A stretch of 64,000 nt of DNA from an uncultured Acidimicrobiales bacterium. GTDB lineage: Bacteria > Actinomycetota > Acidimicrobiia > Acidimicrobiales > SHLQ01. The DNA is taken from NCBI GenBank assembly GCA_938015295.1, contig CALLQB010000072.1, positions 1-64,000 of the forward strand, in the 5' to 3' direction. A model generated the notes under the pieces. That model was not told where the DNA came from and made no database searches. It saw only the letters and a list, made by a program, of their open reading frames with translations. Positions 31,789-41,700 of this stretch are shown piece after piece. The position numbers and the translations under genes were made by a program. Every line of letters starts with the position of its first letter. Position 1 is the stretch's first letter.

Positions 31789-32916
31789 ATGAGTCTGGCC
31801 TCGCAATTTCTCTTCGGCGCGCTCGTCGTGGCCGTGATGTCGGTGCTTGTTGCGCAACGCCACGACCCCCTGCCATCGCTGTCAGCGATGACCCGCGCAG
31901 TGTTCGCTCTGTTCTGGCTCACCGTTGTTGCACTGGTCGTGCATTCGATCACACGTTCGATCGACTTCTTCGGCGTAGTACACGTTTTCTACTTAGCGAT
32001 CGTGGTCTCGCTTCCGCTCACAAGTTTTTCATTATTTCTAATCGGTTGGGCCCGATTGCGACCAACAAAGCGACGCCTCGCAAACCTTAACTACATGTTG
32101 CTCTTTTTGGGAATGCTCCCCGCAGCGTTTGGGTACTACGCCACCCATATCGAGCCCGACCGTTTGCAAGTCGATACACAAACGATACTGCTGAGCGATG
32201 TGGCTGCGCCGATTCGCATCGCCGTGCTCAGCGATCTGCAAACACCGAACGTCGGACAACACGAACTCGACGCCGTCGCAGCTGTCATTGCCAGCGAACC
32301 CGACCTCATCGTCATCCCAGGCGACTTCTGGGCCGGAGACTTCGAACACTTTCAAAAAATTCGGTCCGATCTTGCCGCCCTTCTCGACGACATGCTTGCA
32401 AGCACCCACCACGTCGTGATGGTTGTCGGCGACACCGACGGCGGCGATGAACTCAGATCGCTCGCCGAGGAAACGGGCGCCGTCTACTTGGCAGACGACA
32501 TATGGCGACATGACGTCGCTGGCCAAATGGTCACCATCGCTGGAACCACGATCCCTCAGGGCGAAAGACAGATGGTCGACCCCGACCTCCTCGCTCAACT
32601 GAACTCAACCCCTGCCGACGAACTCACCATTGTTGTCAGTCACCGGCCCGACGCTGCGTTAGGGCTCGAGGCTTCTGTGCCAGTTGACCTGGTCATCGCC
32701 GGCCACACTCACGGCGGACAGGTCGCGCTCCCGATGTTCGGCCCAATCGTGACCTTCTCGGACGTTCCGCGCAGTCTTGCTGCCGGCGGCGCCGCAGTGA
32801 TTAACGGGCGGGCGGTGTATGTTTCGTCGGGTGTGGGCCTCGAACGCGGCCAAGCACCGCAGATGAGGTTCGGCGTTGTTCCCGAGGTAGGGCTGCTCCT
32901 TCTCGAGCCGGCATAG
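31789..32916 (+). CDS. Membrane-anchored metallophosphoesterase with altered metal motifs
   Basis: A 375-residue protein with about four N-terminal membrane helices (residues 3-21, 33-53, 62-87, 101-118) and a calcineurin-like phosphoesterase domain (about 143-365), the layout of YkuE-type enzymes. Metal motifs seen are LSDLQ (D149, but Q151 where SDxH has histidine), IPGDFW (D179), VVGDTDGG at the place of GNHD/E (Asn and catalytic His replaced), VVSHRPD (H285) and IAGHTHGGQ (H306, H308). With the catalytic histidine and two usual ligands changed, activity is doubtful or altered. It is followed by mshD on the same strand. Confidence 0.82.
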   Translation: MSLASQFLFGALVVAVMSVLVAQRHDPLPSLSAMTRAVFALFWLTVVALVVHSITRSIDFFGVVHVFYLAIVVSLPLTSFSLFLIGWARLRPTKRRLANLNYMLLFLGMLPAAFGYYATHIEPDRLQVDTQTILLSDVAAPIRIAVLSDLQTPNVGQHELDAVAAVIASEPDLIVIPGDFWAGDFEHFQKIRSDLAALLDDMLASTHHVVMVVGDTDGGDELRSLAEETGAVYLADDIWRHDVAGQMVTIAGTTIPQGERQMVDPDLLAQLNSTPADELTIVVSHRPDAALGLEASVPVDLVIAGHTHGGQVALPMFGPIVTFSDVPRSLAAGGAAVINGRAVYVSSGVGLERGQAPQMRFGVVPEVGLLLLEPA

Positions 32917-32984
32917 CTGCTGGCGCCCTGTGGCTCGTTGCTTGCCCTGTCGAAGCCGACGACGGTTGGCCATCAAAGCAACAC

Positions 32985-32990
32985 TACTCT
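32985..32990 (+). promoter_or_regulatory. Candidate -10 box (TACTCT) of a leaderless mshD transcript
   Basis: TACTCT ends 7 nt before the GTG start of mshD at 32998, with no Shine-Dalgarno between. It lies 68 nt after the metallophosphoesterase stop. Confidence 0.45.
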
Positions 32991-32997
32991 CAAGTGC

Positions 32998-33732
32998 GTG
33001 ACATCGAATCCGCGTTCTGTTCTTACTGCCCAGGCACAAGGCCACGGTTGGTTGATCGACGGCGAACTCGACAAACACGACCCAGAAGCGGTCGCCGAGG
33101 CACTCAAGCTGGTTACCGCAACGATTGCTGGCAAGGGCGGCGGGCGAGCCGAGTTCTGGATCCACGACGTGCAAGACGGCGACGACGCCGGACCCGTAGC
33201 CGCCGGTTTCACGCCCTATCGCGACCTCTGGCAGCTGCGTGCGCCATTGCCGGCTGCTCCCTCAAACCTCATCGTTCGGGCATTCGATCCCCACTCGGTC
33301 GACGATCTCGATGCATTTATCGAGGTCAACAACCGGGCGTTTTCGTGGCATCCCGAGCAGGGCGGCCAGACCCGCCGCGATATCGAAGCACGCATGGGCG
33401 AGCCTTGGTTTCGCCCCGAAGGCTTTCTTCTTCACGAGCGCGAAGGGCGCCTGGCCGGGTTCTGCTGGACGAAGGTGCACGCACCCGATGGTGATGATCC
33501 GGCCCTCGGCGAGATCTACGTCATTGCTGTCGATCCTGATTTCCATGGTCAAGGTCTTGGTAAACCAATGACACTGGCGGGCCTCGAATGGCTGCATGCC
33601 GCCGGGCTCCAGACCGCAATGTTGTATGTCGAGTCCGACAACACCTCGGCCAACGTCGTCTATCAACGCATCGGCTTCGACCGTCACCGCACCGACCGGG
33701 CATTCGAAACCCACGTCGAACCAATCGCCTAG
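32998..33732 (+). CDS. mshD: Mycothiol synthase (GNAT acetyltransferase)
   Basis: MshD acetylates Cys-GlcN-Ins to complete mycothiol, the actinobacterial redox thiol. The C-terminal GNAT domain is highly typical: NRAFSWHPEQGGQTRRDIEARMGEPWFRPEGFLL, AGFCWTKVH, LGEIYVIAVDPDFHGQGLGKPMTLAGLEWL and LYVESDNTSANVVYQRIGF read in parts. The usual enzyme has two GNAT domains in about 300 residues; here it is 244 residues and the N-terminal domain (about 1-95) is shorter. I start at the GTG 32998, where a TACTCT box is 7 nt upstream; a TTG 60 nt earlier is possible. Confidence 0.9.
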   Translation: MTSNPRSVLTAQAQGHGWLIDGELDKHDPEAVAEALKLVTATIAGKGGGRAEFWIHDVQDGDDAGPVAAGFTPYRDLWQLRAPLPAAPSNLIVRAFDPHSVDDLDAFIEVNNRAFSWHPEQGGQTRRDIEARMGEPWFRPEGFLLHEREGRLAGFCWTKVHAPDGDDPALGEIYVIAVDPDFHGQGLGKPMTLAGLEWLHAAGLQTAMLYVESDNTSANVVYQRIGFDRHRTDRAFETHVEPIA

Positions 33733-33747
33733 GACCCCTACCACCAC

Positions 33748-34866
33748 ATGGCTGCCCGACCCACCGCTCCAACGATCTATGACCTCGATCGAGAGGCGAT
33801 TGCCGACTACCTCACCGGTACGCCCAGTTACCGAGTCGAGCAACTCTGGCAAGGCCTCTACACCGACGGCGTCGATCTGGCCGACATCACCACGCTTCCG
33901 GCGCCACTGCGCGCTGAACTTGCCGAGAAACTGCCCTCCTCGCTCGATATGTCGGTCGAGTCGGTGAGCGAGCACGGCGACACCGTCAAGTGGCTCTGGA
34001 ATCTCCGCGGAGGTGCCGCGATCGAAACCGTCCTTATGCACTACAAAGACCGCTCAACCGTCTGCATCTCGAGCCAAGCCGGCTGCGCAATGGGTTGCGG
34101 TTTCTGTGCGACTGGTCAGGCTGGCTTTGAGCGTCATCTCACGGTCGGCGAAATCGTCGAGCAGGTCATCCGGGCTCGCCGGGTTGCCGGCGAACGTCGG
34201 GTGTCGAACATTGTCTTTATGGGTATGGGCGAACCTCTCGCGAATTACGACGCGGTGTGGGGCGCTGTCGAGCGGCTGCATGGAGCGTTCGGGATTTCGG
34301 CCCGGCACCTTACGGTTTCGACCGTCGGGCTGATTCCGGGAATCCGCCAGCTGGCCGACGCTTCGTTACCGGTAAACCTCGCCGTAAGCCTTCATGCGGC
34401 CAACGACACGCTTCGCAACGAGATGGTGCCGATCAACAAGCGATATCCACTAGCTGACTTGGTCGACGCTTGCCACGACTACTTCGACAAGAAGGGTCGT
34501 CGGGTCTCCTTTGAGTGGGCGTTGATCGATGGTGTCAACGACCGCGCCAGCGATGCCCACGAGTTGGCGGCGATTACCCAACCGCTGCGGGCGCACGTCA
34601 ACCTCATACCGCTCAACCCGACCCCGGGCTACCTCACCCAGGGCACGCCGCCAGAACGTGTTCGCGAGTTCGCCACGCTGCTCACCAACCTGGGTGTCAA
34701 TGCGACGGTGCGCAAAAACCGAGGCACCGACATCGATGCAGCATGTGGACAACTCCGAGCCAACTCAGCCGCAGCCGAGGCCGCAGACCGTTCCGGCAAG
34801 CCAACCGGCGGCGCCGACGGAACTGTGACACAAATCAACCCTCCAACGAGGCGCGGGTCGGCCTAG
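33748..34866 (+). CDS. rlmN: 23S rRNA (adenine-2503) methyltransferase, radical SAM
   Basis: RlmN methylates C2 of A2503 in 23S rRNA and A37 of some tRNAs. The 372-residue protein has an N-terminal helical domain (YRVEQLWQGLYTDG), the radical SAM cluster cysteines in SSQAGCAMGCGFCATGQAGF, FMGMGEPLANYDAVW, STVGLIPGIRQLA, VNLAVSLHAANDTLRNEMVPINKRYPL, and the catalytic C-terminal cysteine in NRGTDIDAACGQL. A polar tail of about 35 residues follows. RlmN rather than Cfr is indicated by the housekeeping context and normal motifs. It starts 15 nt after mshD. Confidence 0.95.
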   Translation: MAARPTAPTIYDLDREAIADYLTGTPSYRVEQLWQGLYTDGVDLADITTLPAPLRAELAEKLPSSLDMSVESVSEHGDTVKWLWNLRGGAAIETVLMHYKDRSTVCISSQAGCAMGCGFCATGQAGFERHLTVGEIVEQVIRARRVAGERRVSNIVFMGMGEPLANYDAVWGAVERLHGAFGISARHLTVSTVGLIPGIRQLADASLPVNLAVSLHAANDTLRNEMVPINKRYPLADLVDACHDYFDKKGRRVSFEWALIDGVNDRASDAHELAAITQPLRAHVNLIPLNPTPGYLTQGTPPERVREFATLLTNLGVNATVRKNRGTDIDAACGQLRANSAAAEAADRSGKPTGGADGTVTQINPPTRRGSA

Positions 34867-34886
34867 CAAGCTGACACACTGGACCC

Positions 34887-35606
34887 ATGGCTTCCGACGC
34901 TCCGTCTCATTCGATGCCCCAGGGCGATGTACTTCCCGTCGGCGACGAGAAGGTGCAAGCGGTGCAGTCGATGTTCGATGCGATTGCGCCGCGCTACGAC
35001 ATGATCAATCGGCTGATGACCTTTCGGCTCGACGTGAAATGGCGCAAACAGACGGTGCGAGACCTTGCGCTCCCGGCTGGCTCTACGGTGATCGACCTGG
35101 CCTGCGGAACCGGCGACTTCTGCCGCGACCTCGAGGCTGGCGGTCTCCATCCGCTCGGATTCGATCTTTCGATGGGAATGCTCGCCAATGCCCGCACCGA
35201 TGCTCCGCTGGCACAGGGCGACGCACTTAGTTTGCCCCTCGAGGCTGGTTCGGTCGATGGGGCAACGTGTGGCTTCGCGTTGCGCAACTTCGTCGATCTT
35301 CCGCCGTTCTTTGCCGAACTCGCTCGAGTTGTTCGGCCGGGCGGGCGTATTGCGTTGCTCGACGTTTGCGAGCCGCCGAACCCGGTACTCAAAGCCGGCT
35401 ACCAGGTGTACTTCGGCAAGATTGTGCCCATCATCGGCGGCCTGCTGTCGGATAAGGCGGCGTACTCGTACCTCCCCCGGTCGCTCGCCTACCTTCCTGA
35501 GCCATCAGAGATGATGCGCGAGGTTCGCGATGCCGGTTTCGAAGATGCCGAACGCATCCTGCTGTCGGGCGGGCTCACACAGCTCATCGTCGGCACCCGC
35601 CGCTAG
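34887..35606 (+). CDS. menG: Demethylmenaquinone methyltransferase
   Basis: MenG (UbiE family) methylates demethylmenaquinone in the last step of menaquinone synthesis. The 239-residue enzyme has MFDAIAPRYDMINRLMTFRLD, SAM motif I VIDLACGTGDFCRDLEAG, FDLSMGMLANAR, DGATCGFALRNFVDLPPFFAELARVVRPGGRIALLDVCEPPNP read in parts and YLPRSLAYLPEPSEMM, all standard for the family. The convergent neighbour menA encodes the preceding enzyme. The start at 34887 is the first ATG and lacks a clear Shine-Dalgarno. Confidence 0.93.
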   Translation: MASDAPSHSMPQGDVLPVGDEKVQAVQSMFDAIAPRYDMINRLMTFRLDVKWRKQTVRDLALPAGSTVIDLACGTGDFCRDLEAGGLHPLGFDLSMGMLANARTDAPLAQGDALSLPLEAGSVDGATCGFALRNFVDLPPFFAELARVVRPGGRIALLDVCEPPNPVLKAGYQVYFGKIVPIIGGLLSDKAAYSYLPRSLAYLPEPSEMMREVRDAGFEDAERILLSGGLTQLIVGTRR

Positions 35607-35619
35607 CACAGCAGCTCGC

Positions 35620-36483
35620 TTAGGCGGAAAGCGCAAGGCCCAACGCCAACGCGAGTCCGTGTACCAGCTCTACCTTTCCGGTCAGTCCAAGGACCGCGAT
35701 AAGGTCTCGGCCTTTTGCCCCGTCGTGCACAATCTTGACCGCTTTCGCGGCGAAGGGCGCTGCGACCAAGCCAAGCGCCGCGCCAAAGCGCTGATTGGCC
35801 AGTGGGGTCAGCAAGAGAAAGCTCGCCAACATCAACAGAACGTAGAACTGTCGGGTCTTGGCGTCGCCGATGCGAACCGCCAAGGTCTGTTTGCCCGACA
35901 CAGTATCGCCAGGGATGTCGCGGAGGTTGTTGATCACCAGTAGTGCAGTGACCGGAAACCCGACCACGACTCCGGCCAGCACCGCCAGCGAGCTCACTTC
36001 GCCGGTGTGCACGTAGGCCGAGCCGATTGTTGCGACGAGCCCGAAGAAGACAAACACGAACACTTCGCCCAACCCAAGGTAGCCATAGGGTTTCGGGCCA
36101 CCGGTATACAACCAGCCGGCAGCGATCGAAATCGCTCCTACCACCAGCAGTTCGGGGCCAACGGCGATCGCCACGGCAAGGCCAACCAGCGCCGCAATTC
36201 CGAACGAGCCGATGGCGGCTCGTTTCACTTCGGTCGGCGTTGCGAGTCCATCGCCCACAAGGCGAGGCGGTCCTACCCTGGTTTCGCCATCGGTTCCCCG
36301 TATGCCATCGCTGTAGTCGTTGGAAAAGTTGGTGCCGATCTGCAGGGCGAGCGACACGATCAGCGCGGCGAGCGCACGCCACCAGATAATGCCCTCGCCA
36401 GCCGCCACGGCGGTGCCCACCGCCACCGGCACGATCGCGGCGGGAAGAGTACGAAGCCGAACGCCGAGCAACCATCGATTCAC
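35620..36483 (-). CDS. menA: 1,4-dihydroxy-2-naphthoate polyprenyltransferase
   Basis: MenA attaches the polyprenyl tail to dihydroxynaphthoate in the membrane, yielding demethylmenaquinone for MenG. The 287-residue UbiA-fold protein has about eight hydrophobic helices and the two aspartate motifs: NFSNDYSDGIRGTD (NDxxD class, with magnesium-binding aspartates) and the later NLRDIPGDTVSGKQTLAVRIG (DxxxD). WLLGVRLRTLPAAIVPV at the N-terminus is typical of MenA. It is convergent with menG, 13 nt apart. Confidence 0.93.
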   Translation of the reverse strand: MNRWLLGVRLRTLPAAIVPVAVGTAVAAGEGIIWWRALAALIVSLALQIGTNFSNDYSDGIRGTDGETRVGPPRLVGDGLATPTEVKRAAIGSFGIAALVGLAVAIAVGPELLVVGAISIAAGWLYTGGPKPYGYLGLGEVFVFVFFGLVATIGSAYVHTGEVSSLAVLAGVVVGFPVTALLVINNLRDIPGDTVSGKQTLAVRIGDAKTRQFYVLLMLASFLLLTPLANQRFGAALGLVAAPFAAKAVKIVHDGAKGRDLIAVLGLTGKVELVHGLALALGLALSA

Positions 36484-36559
36484 GGCTGCAGCATAGGGCT
36501 AGCGGTTGGCTCCGAGCGTATCCGCTCGCGACGCACCACGACCGGCTTGCTTCTGCAGT

Positions 36560-37390
36560 TCAGGCGGCAGATTGACCGCTGTTCGCCGGCAGCTGGCTAG
36601 TCAGGGTGGTGCTGTAGCCGTACAGGTCGAAGTCGCTGCGGTACAGACGGACGACCTCGGCTTCGAGAGCGCGGTCATAGAACCAGCGAAACTCAGGAGC
36701 GGTCACCCGTTCTCCGGGCGCAAACTTTGTGTCGCCGATGAAGGCTGCGGCTGCGGAGTAGTCGCTGCGGTGTTTGCTCTGGAGTTCGGCCGACGCAAAG
36801 TCGGTGGGCTCAAGACCAAGCGCTAGTTCGACCTCGTTGAGTCGGTTCCAGAGCCCATCTTCGACACGGACAACATGGTCAAGTGTTAGCGAGCCATCGC
36901 GTTCTGCAGCCGAAGATTGCAGGGTGAAATGGATGTTGTGATGGCGGAGGTCGACAGTCCGCAAGTAGCCGACAAACTCGCGGAACGAATAGGGACGGTC
37001 AATCTGCAAGAAGGCCGCAATAGCAGCGCGCTCGTAGCCCTGTTCGAGCGAATGCAGGTAGGCGCTGACGGTACGAGCGAAGGGATCGCGAACGACCCGG
37101 ATGTGCCGGTATTTCGTCTGCTCGTAACGGTTCACGACTCGTTTGTAGCGCCGGCTTTCGTAATACACCTTTGTGCGGAACTGATGTATCCAGCCAAAAT
37201 AGTCGGCGGCAGGAAGTAGACCCATCCGGTGAAAGGTCCAGCGCAGTGTCGCGGTGCAGGCCGACTTTCCCGACCAGAACACCACGAGGCGTTCGTCGGC
37301 GTTCACCAGTGGTTTCGGGTTCTCTAGGAGGTGGCCCGCTACTACCGAGACGTCAGGAGATTGGTGGTTGGCGCTGATGCCTCTCAGCAT
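36560..37390 (-). CDS. Sulfotransferase family protein
   Basis: A 276-residue protein resembling carbohydrate/sulfotransferase-2 family enzymes that use PAPS. The 5'-phosphosulfate loop is likely FWSGKSACTATLRWTFH near residue 35 and the 3'-phosphate site IRVVRDPFARTVSAYLHSL near residue 105 (R and S conserved). The C-terminal half has FREFVGYLRTVDLRHHNIHF and HVVRVEDG, as in this family. The acceptor is unknown; cell-surface glycan or lipid sulfation is a guess. The ATG at 37390 gives a normal length but overlaps the upstream nitroreductase gene by 38 nt, which is unusual for this window. Confidence 0.75.
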   Translation of the reverse strand: MLRGISANHQSPDVSVVAGHLLENPKPLVNADERLVVFWSGKSACTATLRWTFHRMGLLPAADYFGWIHQFRTKVYYESRRYKRVVNRYEQTKYRHIRVVRDPFARTVSAYLHSLEQGYERAAIAAFLQIDRPYSFREFVGYLRTVDLRHHNIHFTLQSSAAERDGSLTLDHVVRVEDGLWNRLNEVELALGLEPTDFASAELQSKHRSDYSAAAAFIGDTKFAPGERVTAPEFRWFYDRALEAEVVRLYRSDFDLYGYSTTLTSQLPANSGQSAA

Positions 37391-37988
37391 ACGCGCCTCG
37401 ATGCAAAAGTTGCTCAAGTGGCTTATGTTGCCGATGTTGCGATTTGCTCGCCCGTTGCTGAGGGCTCGCGTAGCCAATCGCCACCGTGCCAAGCGCTCGG
37501 AGGTTTGTGGGCACGCCAAAGTGGTCGAGCACTGCCCGTTCGTTATCGAAGAGCCCAAAGAACAAGGCGCCAAGACCAGCTTCGTGGGTCACCAACAGCA
37601 GGTTCTGCACCACCATGCCGCCGTCGACGAACCAGTACGGCACCGCCCACGAGGCTTCCGATTCGCCCAACCCCGTCCGGGCCTTGTCTTGTTCGCTGTA
37701 GCGCGAAACGTATGCCGCAGGATCGACAAGAGGAAGACACAACACCGGGGCATGCAACAGATCTGGCCAAGGAAACGCCGTACGAGAGGCTTCAGGGAGC
37801 GTGATGGCCCAGTAGGCCGCAACAAGGTCGACCGTATCGAGCACAAGAAATTCGGTGCCTTGTGTATTGCCAGCCGACGGCGCCTTTCGGGCAAGGTCAA
37901 CGAGTTCGTCGACGAGTTCTGCGGCGACCGGATCAGCGAGGAACGCCCTCGTCATCCGCCGTGTGCGAAGTGCCGTCGAAATGTCCAT
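37353..37988 (-). CDS. Nitroreductase-family flavoprotein
   Basis: A 211-residue FMN-dependent nitroreductase-fold protein: MDISTALRTRRMTRAFLADPV with the FMN-phosphate arginines, LARKAPSAGNTQGTEFLVL, YWFVDGGMVVQNLLLVTHEAGLGALFFGLFDNERAVLDHFGVP and GTVAIGYA. The C-terminal 30 residues (SQHRQHKPLEQLLHRGAYAERHQRQPP) are basic and polar. The physiological substrate is unknown; related enzymes reduce quinones, nitro compounds or coenzyme F420-linked substrates. It overlaps the downstream sulfotransferase by 38 nt. Confidence 0.85.
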   Translation of the reverse strand: MDISTALRTRRMTRAFLADPVAAELVDELVDLARKAPSAGNTQGTEFLVLDTVDLVAAYWAITLPEASRTAFPWPDLLHAPVLCLPLVDPAAYVSRYSEQDKARTGLGESEASWAVPYWFVDGGMVVQNLLLVTHEAGLGALFFGLFDNERAVLDHFGVPTNLRALGTVAIGYASPQQRASKSQHRQHKPLEQLLHRGAYAERHQRQPPIS

Positions 37989-38016
37989 TGGTCATCCGAG
38001 CGGCTTGCAGTAAGCC

Positions 38017-38688
38017 CTAGGAACCGAGTTTCTCGAGTTCTTCGGCCATCGCCCAAGCAAAACCCATCAGCACATCGCCATTGGCGACCTTGACGTCATC
38101 GAACTGCGCAACAATGTCGTCGTCAAACTTCTCGGGCTTGAGCGCCTCGTGATCGAACACGCTTGCCATCGCCCCATCGCCACGAGCGATGAACTGACGA
38201 TCTTCGTAGCGCAGTGAGGGAACACCAAAGCGCTTCGCGATGCGACGCCCCCAAGCACGTTCCTCACCGGAGGCTTTATGGCCCGGGCGCGGAATGGGTT
38301 CACTGAGGCTCTTGAAAGCCGCAAAGCCTGAGGCGTTGACCAGCTTCGAGCCAACGAGAACATCTTCGTCCGGAAACGCCATCAGCGCACGACGGAACTG
38401 GTCGAGCATGATGGCCCGAAGGATCGAATCACGCTTCGACGAACGTTTGATCGACGCCAAACCAATGAGCACCGCCGGGGTGCCACCGATGCGCTCAAGC
38501 GTGCAATACGAGAACCCTTTGAGCTTGCCGCTTTCGTAGGCCTGGGTGACAAGGACCCAGTCTTCAGCCTCTTTCGAAAGCATGCCGACTTCGTACGGGA
38601 AGGGTCCCTCCGCACACATATCAGCCATTTCCTCGAACTCAGCGTCGCTCAACGCAGTGCAGTCTTTGGTCTCGACCTCTATTGCCAT
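38017..38688 (-). CDS. Conserved-looking protein of unknown function, possible GNAT-like fold
   Basis: A 223-residue acidic soluble protein without signal or membrane helix. The first 130 residues (LSDAEFEEMADMCAEGPFPYEVGML, VLVTQAYESGKLKGFSYCTLERIGGTPAVLIGLASIKR, LVGSKLVNASGFAAFK) have a strand-helix rhythm like an acetyltransferase, but the acetyl-CoA loop Q/RxxGxG/A is missing, so this is only a guess. The C-terminal part contains IPRPGHKASGEERAWGRRIAKRFG, rich in conserved-looking charges. It lies 28 nt upstream of the nitroreductase on the same strand. Confidence 0.75.
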   Translation of the reverse strand: MAIEVETKDCTALSDAEFEEMADMCAEGPFPYEVGMLSKEAEDWVLVTQAYESGKLKGFSYCTLERIGGTPAVLIGLASIKRSSKRDSILRAIMLDQFRRALMAFPDEDVLVGSKLVNASGFAAFKSLSEPIPRPGHKASGEERAWGRRIAKRFGVPSLRYEDRQFIARGDGAMASVFDHEALKPEKFDDDIVAQFDDVKVANGDVLMGFAWAMAEELEKLGS

Positions 38689-38797
38689 AACGCGGTTACT
38701 GCCCCTGTTCGGTGCTCACTTGACCTCTCTAGTCCAGCCGCTTTTGACCCCGAATGGCAACTTCACGCAGAGTGGTCGCCCAAATCAGGGTCGCTCG

Positions 38798-41700
38798 CTA
38801 GCCATAAGCAGCCCGCGGAGGCTCCTCAGCTGGACGTTCGCGAATTACCGCATCAGGGCCAAGGAGTACTCGCAGCTCGGCAACAAGGCCCCCTTGAGTA
38901 TCCACAGCGATATCGCCGGGCAGCTGGAGCACCTGATTTCCCAGATGCAGATACACCGGCGACTCACCCTGATGCGCGCGCAGTAGATCGCGTAAACGGT
39001 CGATCGTGTCAGATTCGAGTCCGTTTGGATTGATGCGAAGGCGAAGTGGTCGAGACTCGGAGAGTTCGCTCGTGTCGAGCACATCGATCGACTGCGCAAA
39101 CAGGTTCGGCACATCGTCGTTGCCGTTCACGCGACCACCGACAATGACGATGGCGTCATCGACAAGTTTGTGGCCATGTTCCTGCATCGTCCGCGGGAAA
39201 ACCATGACCTCGATCGAGGCTTCAAGATCTTCGAGTTCAAAGACCGCCATGAGGTCGCCTTTGCGAGTCCACTTCTTCTGCAGGTTGGTTATGACACCGC
39301 CGGCTTTGACTCGAGTGCCGTCGTCGAGTTCGAGTGTTTCGCTAATCGAGCCGTCTGACTTACGTCGGACAACACCCTCAAAGCCGAGCAGCGGATGGTC
39401 GGAGATATAGAGGCCGAGCATCTCTTTTTCGCGGCGGAGCTTGATGCTCTTGTCGAACTCCATGTCGGGAATCTGCGCCCGCTCATCAAATACAGGGCCA
39501 CCCTCGGCTTCGCCGAAGAGCGACATAACACCCATGTCATGTTCTTTGCGCCGCGCCAACGTGTAATCGATGATCTCGGCAGACACCGTCAAGAGACCTT
39601 GGCGTGCGTACCCCATCGAATCAAAGGCGCCCGCCTGAATCAGCGATTCAATCGCTCGTTTGTTGAGCACTTCTGAATCGACGCGCTGGCAGAAGTCATA
39701 AAAATCGACGAAGGGACCGTTCTCGTCGCGCTCGACCAACAACTTTTCGACCAAGCCCTCGCCCACGTTGCGGACTGCCGACATGCCAAACACGATCGTG
39801 CCCAGGCCTTCATCGACTCCAGCGCGTTCGGCACGCACAACAGTGTTGGTATCGTCGAGTTCGTCGCGCGCTTCAACCGGTTCACCCGCTGCATCACCGG
39901 CGGTCGAAAGATCGGGTACTGCGGTAATCGGCACGACGTCGGCAAGTGTGGGAATCGGATGGAAATCCATGCGGGCGCTGTTGATGTCTGGCACCACCAC
40001 ATCGATGCCCATCACACGACACTCGTTGAGATAAATCGCCGCCTTTTCGAGGCTGCCTTTCACACTCGTGAGAAGCGCGGCGAGGTACTCGACTGGATAG
40101 TGCGCCTTGAGATAGGCGATCTGGTAGGCGATGAACCCATAGCCATACGAGTGGCTTTTGTTGAAGGCATAGTCGGCGAATTGTTCGATGATGTCGAACA
40201 TCTCATCGCCGAGCTCGCGGCCGTACCCCGTAGCTTCGACGCCGTCGACAAAGCCGGCGCGCTCTTTGACCATCATTTCGCGGATCTTCTTACCGCAGGC
40301 CTTACGAAGGTTGTCGGCCTGAGCAAGTGAGTAGCCGGCAAACTTCTGCGCCATCCGCATCACCGACTCCTGATAGATCATCAGGCCATAGGTGTCGTCG
40401 AGGATCTCCGCGGCGTCCTCGTGGATGTACGTAACTTCCTGCCGACCGTTCTTGCGGTCGGCGTAGTCGTTGTGCATGTTGGCCGCCATCGGGCCTGGCC
40501 GGTACAGCGCCACCAGAGCAGCGACGTCCTGAAAGCTGTTCGGTGCCAACGAACGCATCAGCGCCCGCATGGGGGTGCTTTCAAGCTGAAACACGCCAAT
40601 GCTGTCGCCCCTGGCGAGCAGGTTAAACGTCTCGAGGTCGTCAAGATCGACGTTGTCGATGTCGACCTCGACACCCCGAGCGGCTTTGATCAGCTCCAGC
40701 GCGTCGGAGATGACATCAAGGTTACGCAACCCTAGAAAGTCCAACTTGAGCAAGCCGAGTTCTTCGACGCCGTTCATCTCGTACTGGGTGACGACCGGCG
40801 CCTCTTCGATCGGTGTACCCGCTTCGGGCTTGCGCTGAATGGGTAGATAGTCGGTAAGCGGGTTCTTGGTAACCACCACGGCGGCAGCGTGAATACCATC
40901 GCTTCGCCGCATACCCTCGAGGCCTTTGGCAACGTCGACAACCCGTTTTACATCAGGGTCAGCGGCGTACATATCGCGGAGTTCGCCCGCCATCTTGTAG
41001 CCCGACTCGTATTTCTTCTCTTCGACGAAACATGCAGCAAGCGGCGTGTCGCGCCCCATGATGAGCGGCGGCATAGCCTTTGCCACCTTGTCGCCCACGG
41101 CATAGGGATATCCGAGCACACGGGCGGCATCGCGGACGGCCGCACGAGCCTTGATCTGGCTAAACGTCACGATCTGGGCAACATGGTCCCGGCCGTAACG
41201 CTCGGCACAGTAACGGATCATTTCATCGCGGTAACGAGAGTCGAAGTCCATGTCGATATCGGGCATGGAAATACGCGAGGGGTTGAGGAACCGCTCGAAC
41301 AGCAGGTCGTACTTGATCGGGTCGAGGTCGGTGATCCACAACGTGTAGGCCACCGCACAACCAGCAGCCGAGCCACGGCCCGGGCCGACCCGAATGCCGA
41401 GGTCTCGAGCGTGTTTGATGAGATCCCACGTGATGAGGAAGTACGACGAGAACCCCATGTCGCGAATGGTCTGCAGCTCGTAGGTAAGCCGATCTGAGAC
41501 ACTCTCGGGCAGGATGTCGCCCCAACGCTCTTTAGCGCCCTCGAGGGTGAGGTGCCGCAGGTAGTCGTCGTCGGAGTCGAAACCTTCGGGGAGCGGAAAG
41601 TTGGGCAGGAGCGGGTTACCAAACTCGATCTCGACGTCGCACCGCTCGGCGATCCACAGCGTGTTGTCACACGAAACTTCGACCTCGCGAAACAGATGTC

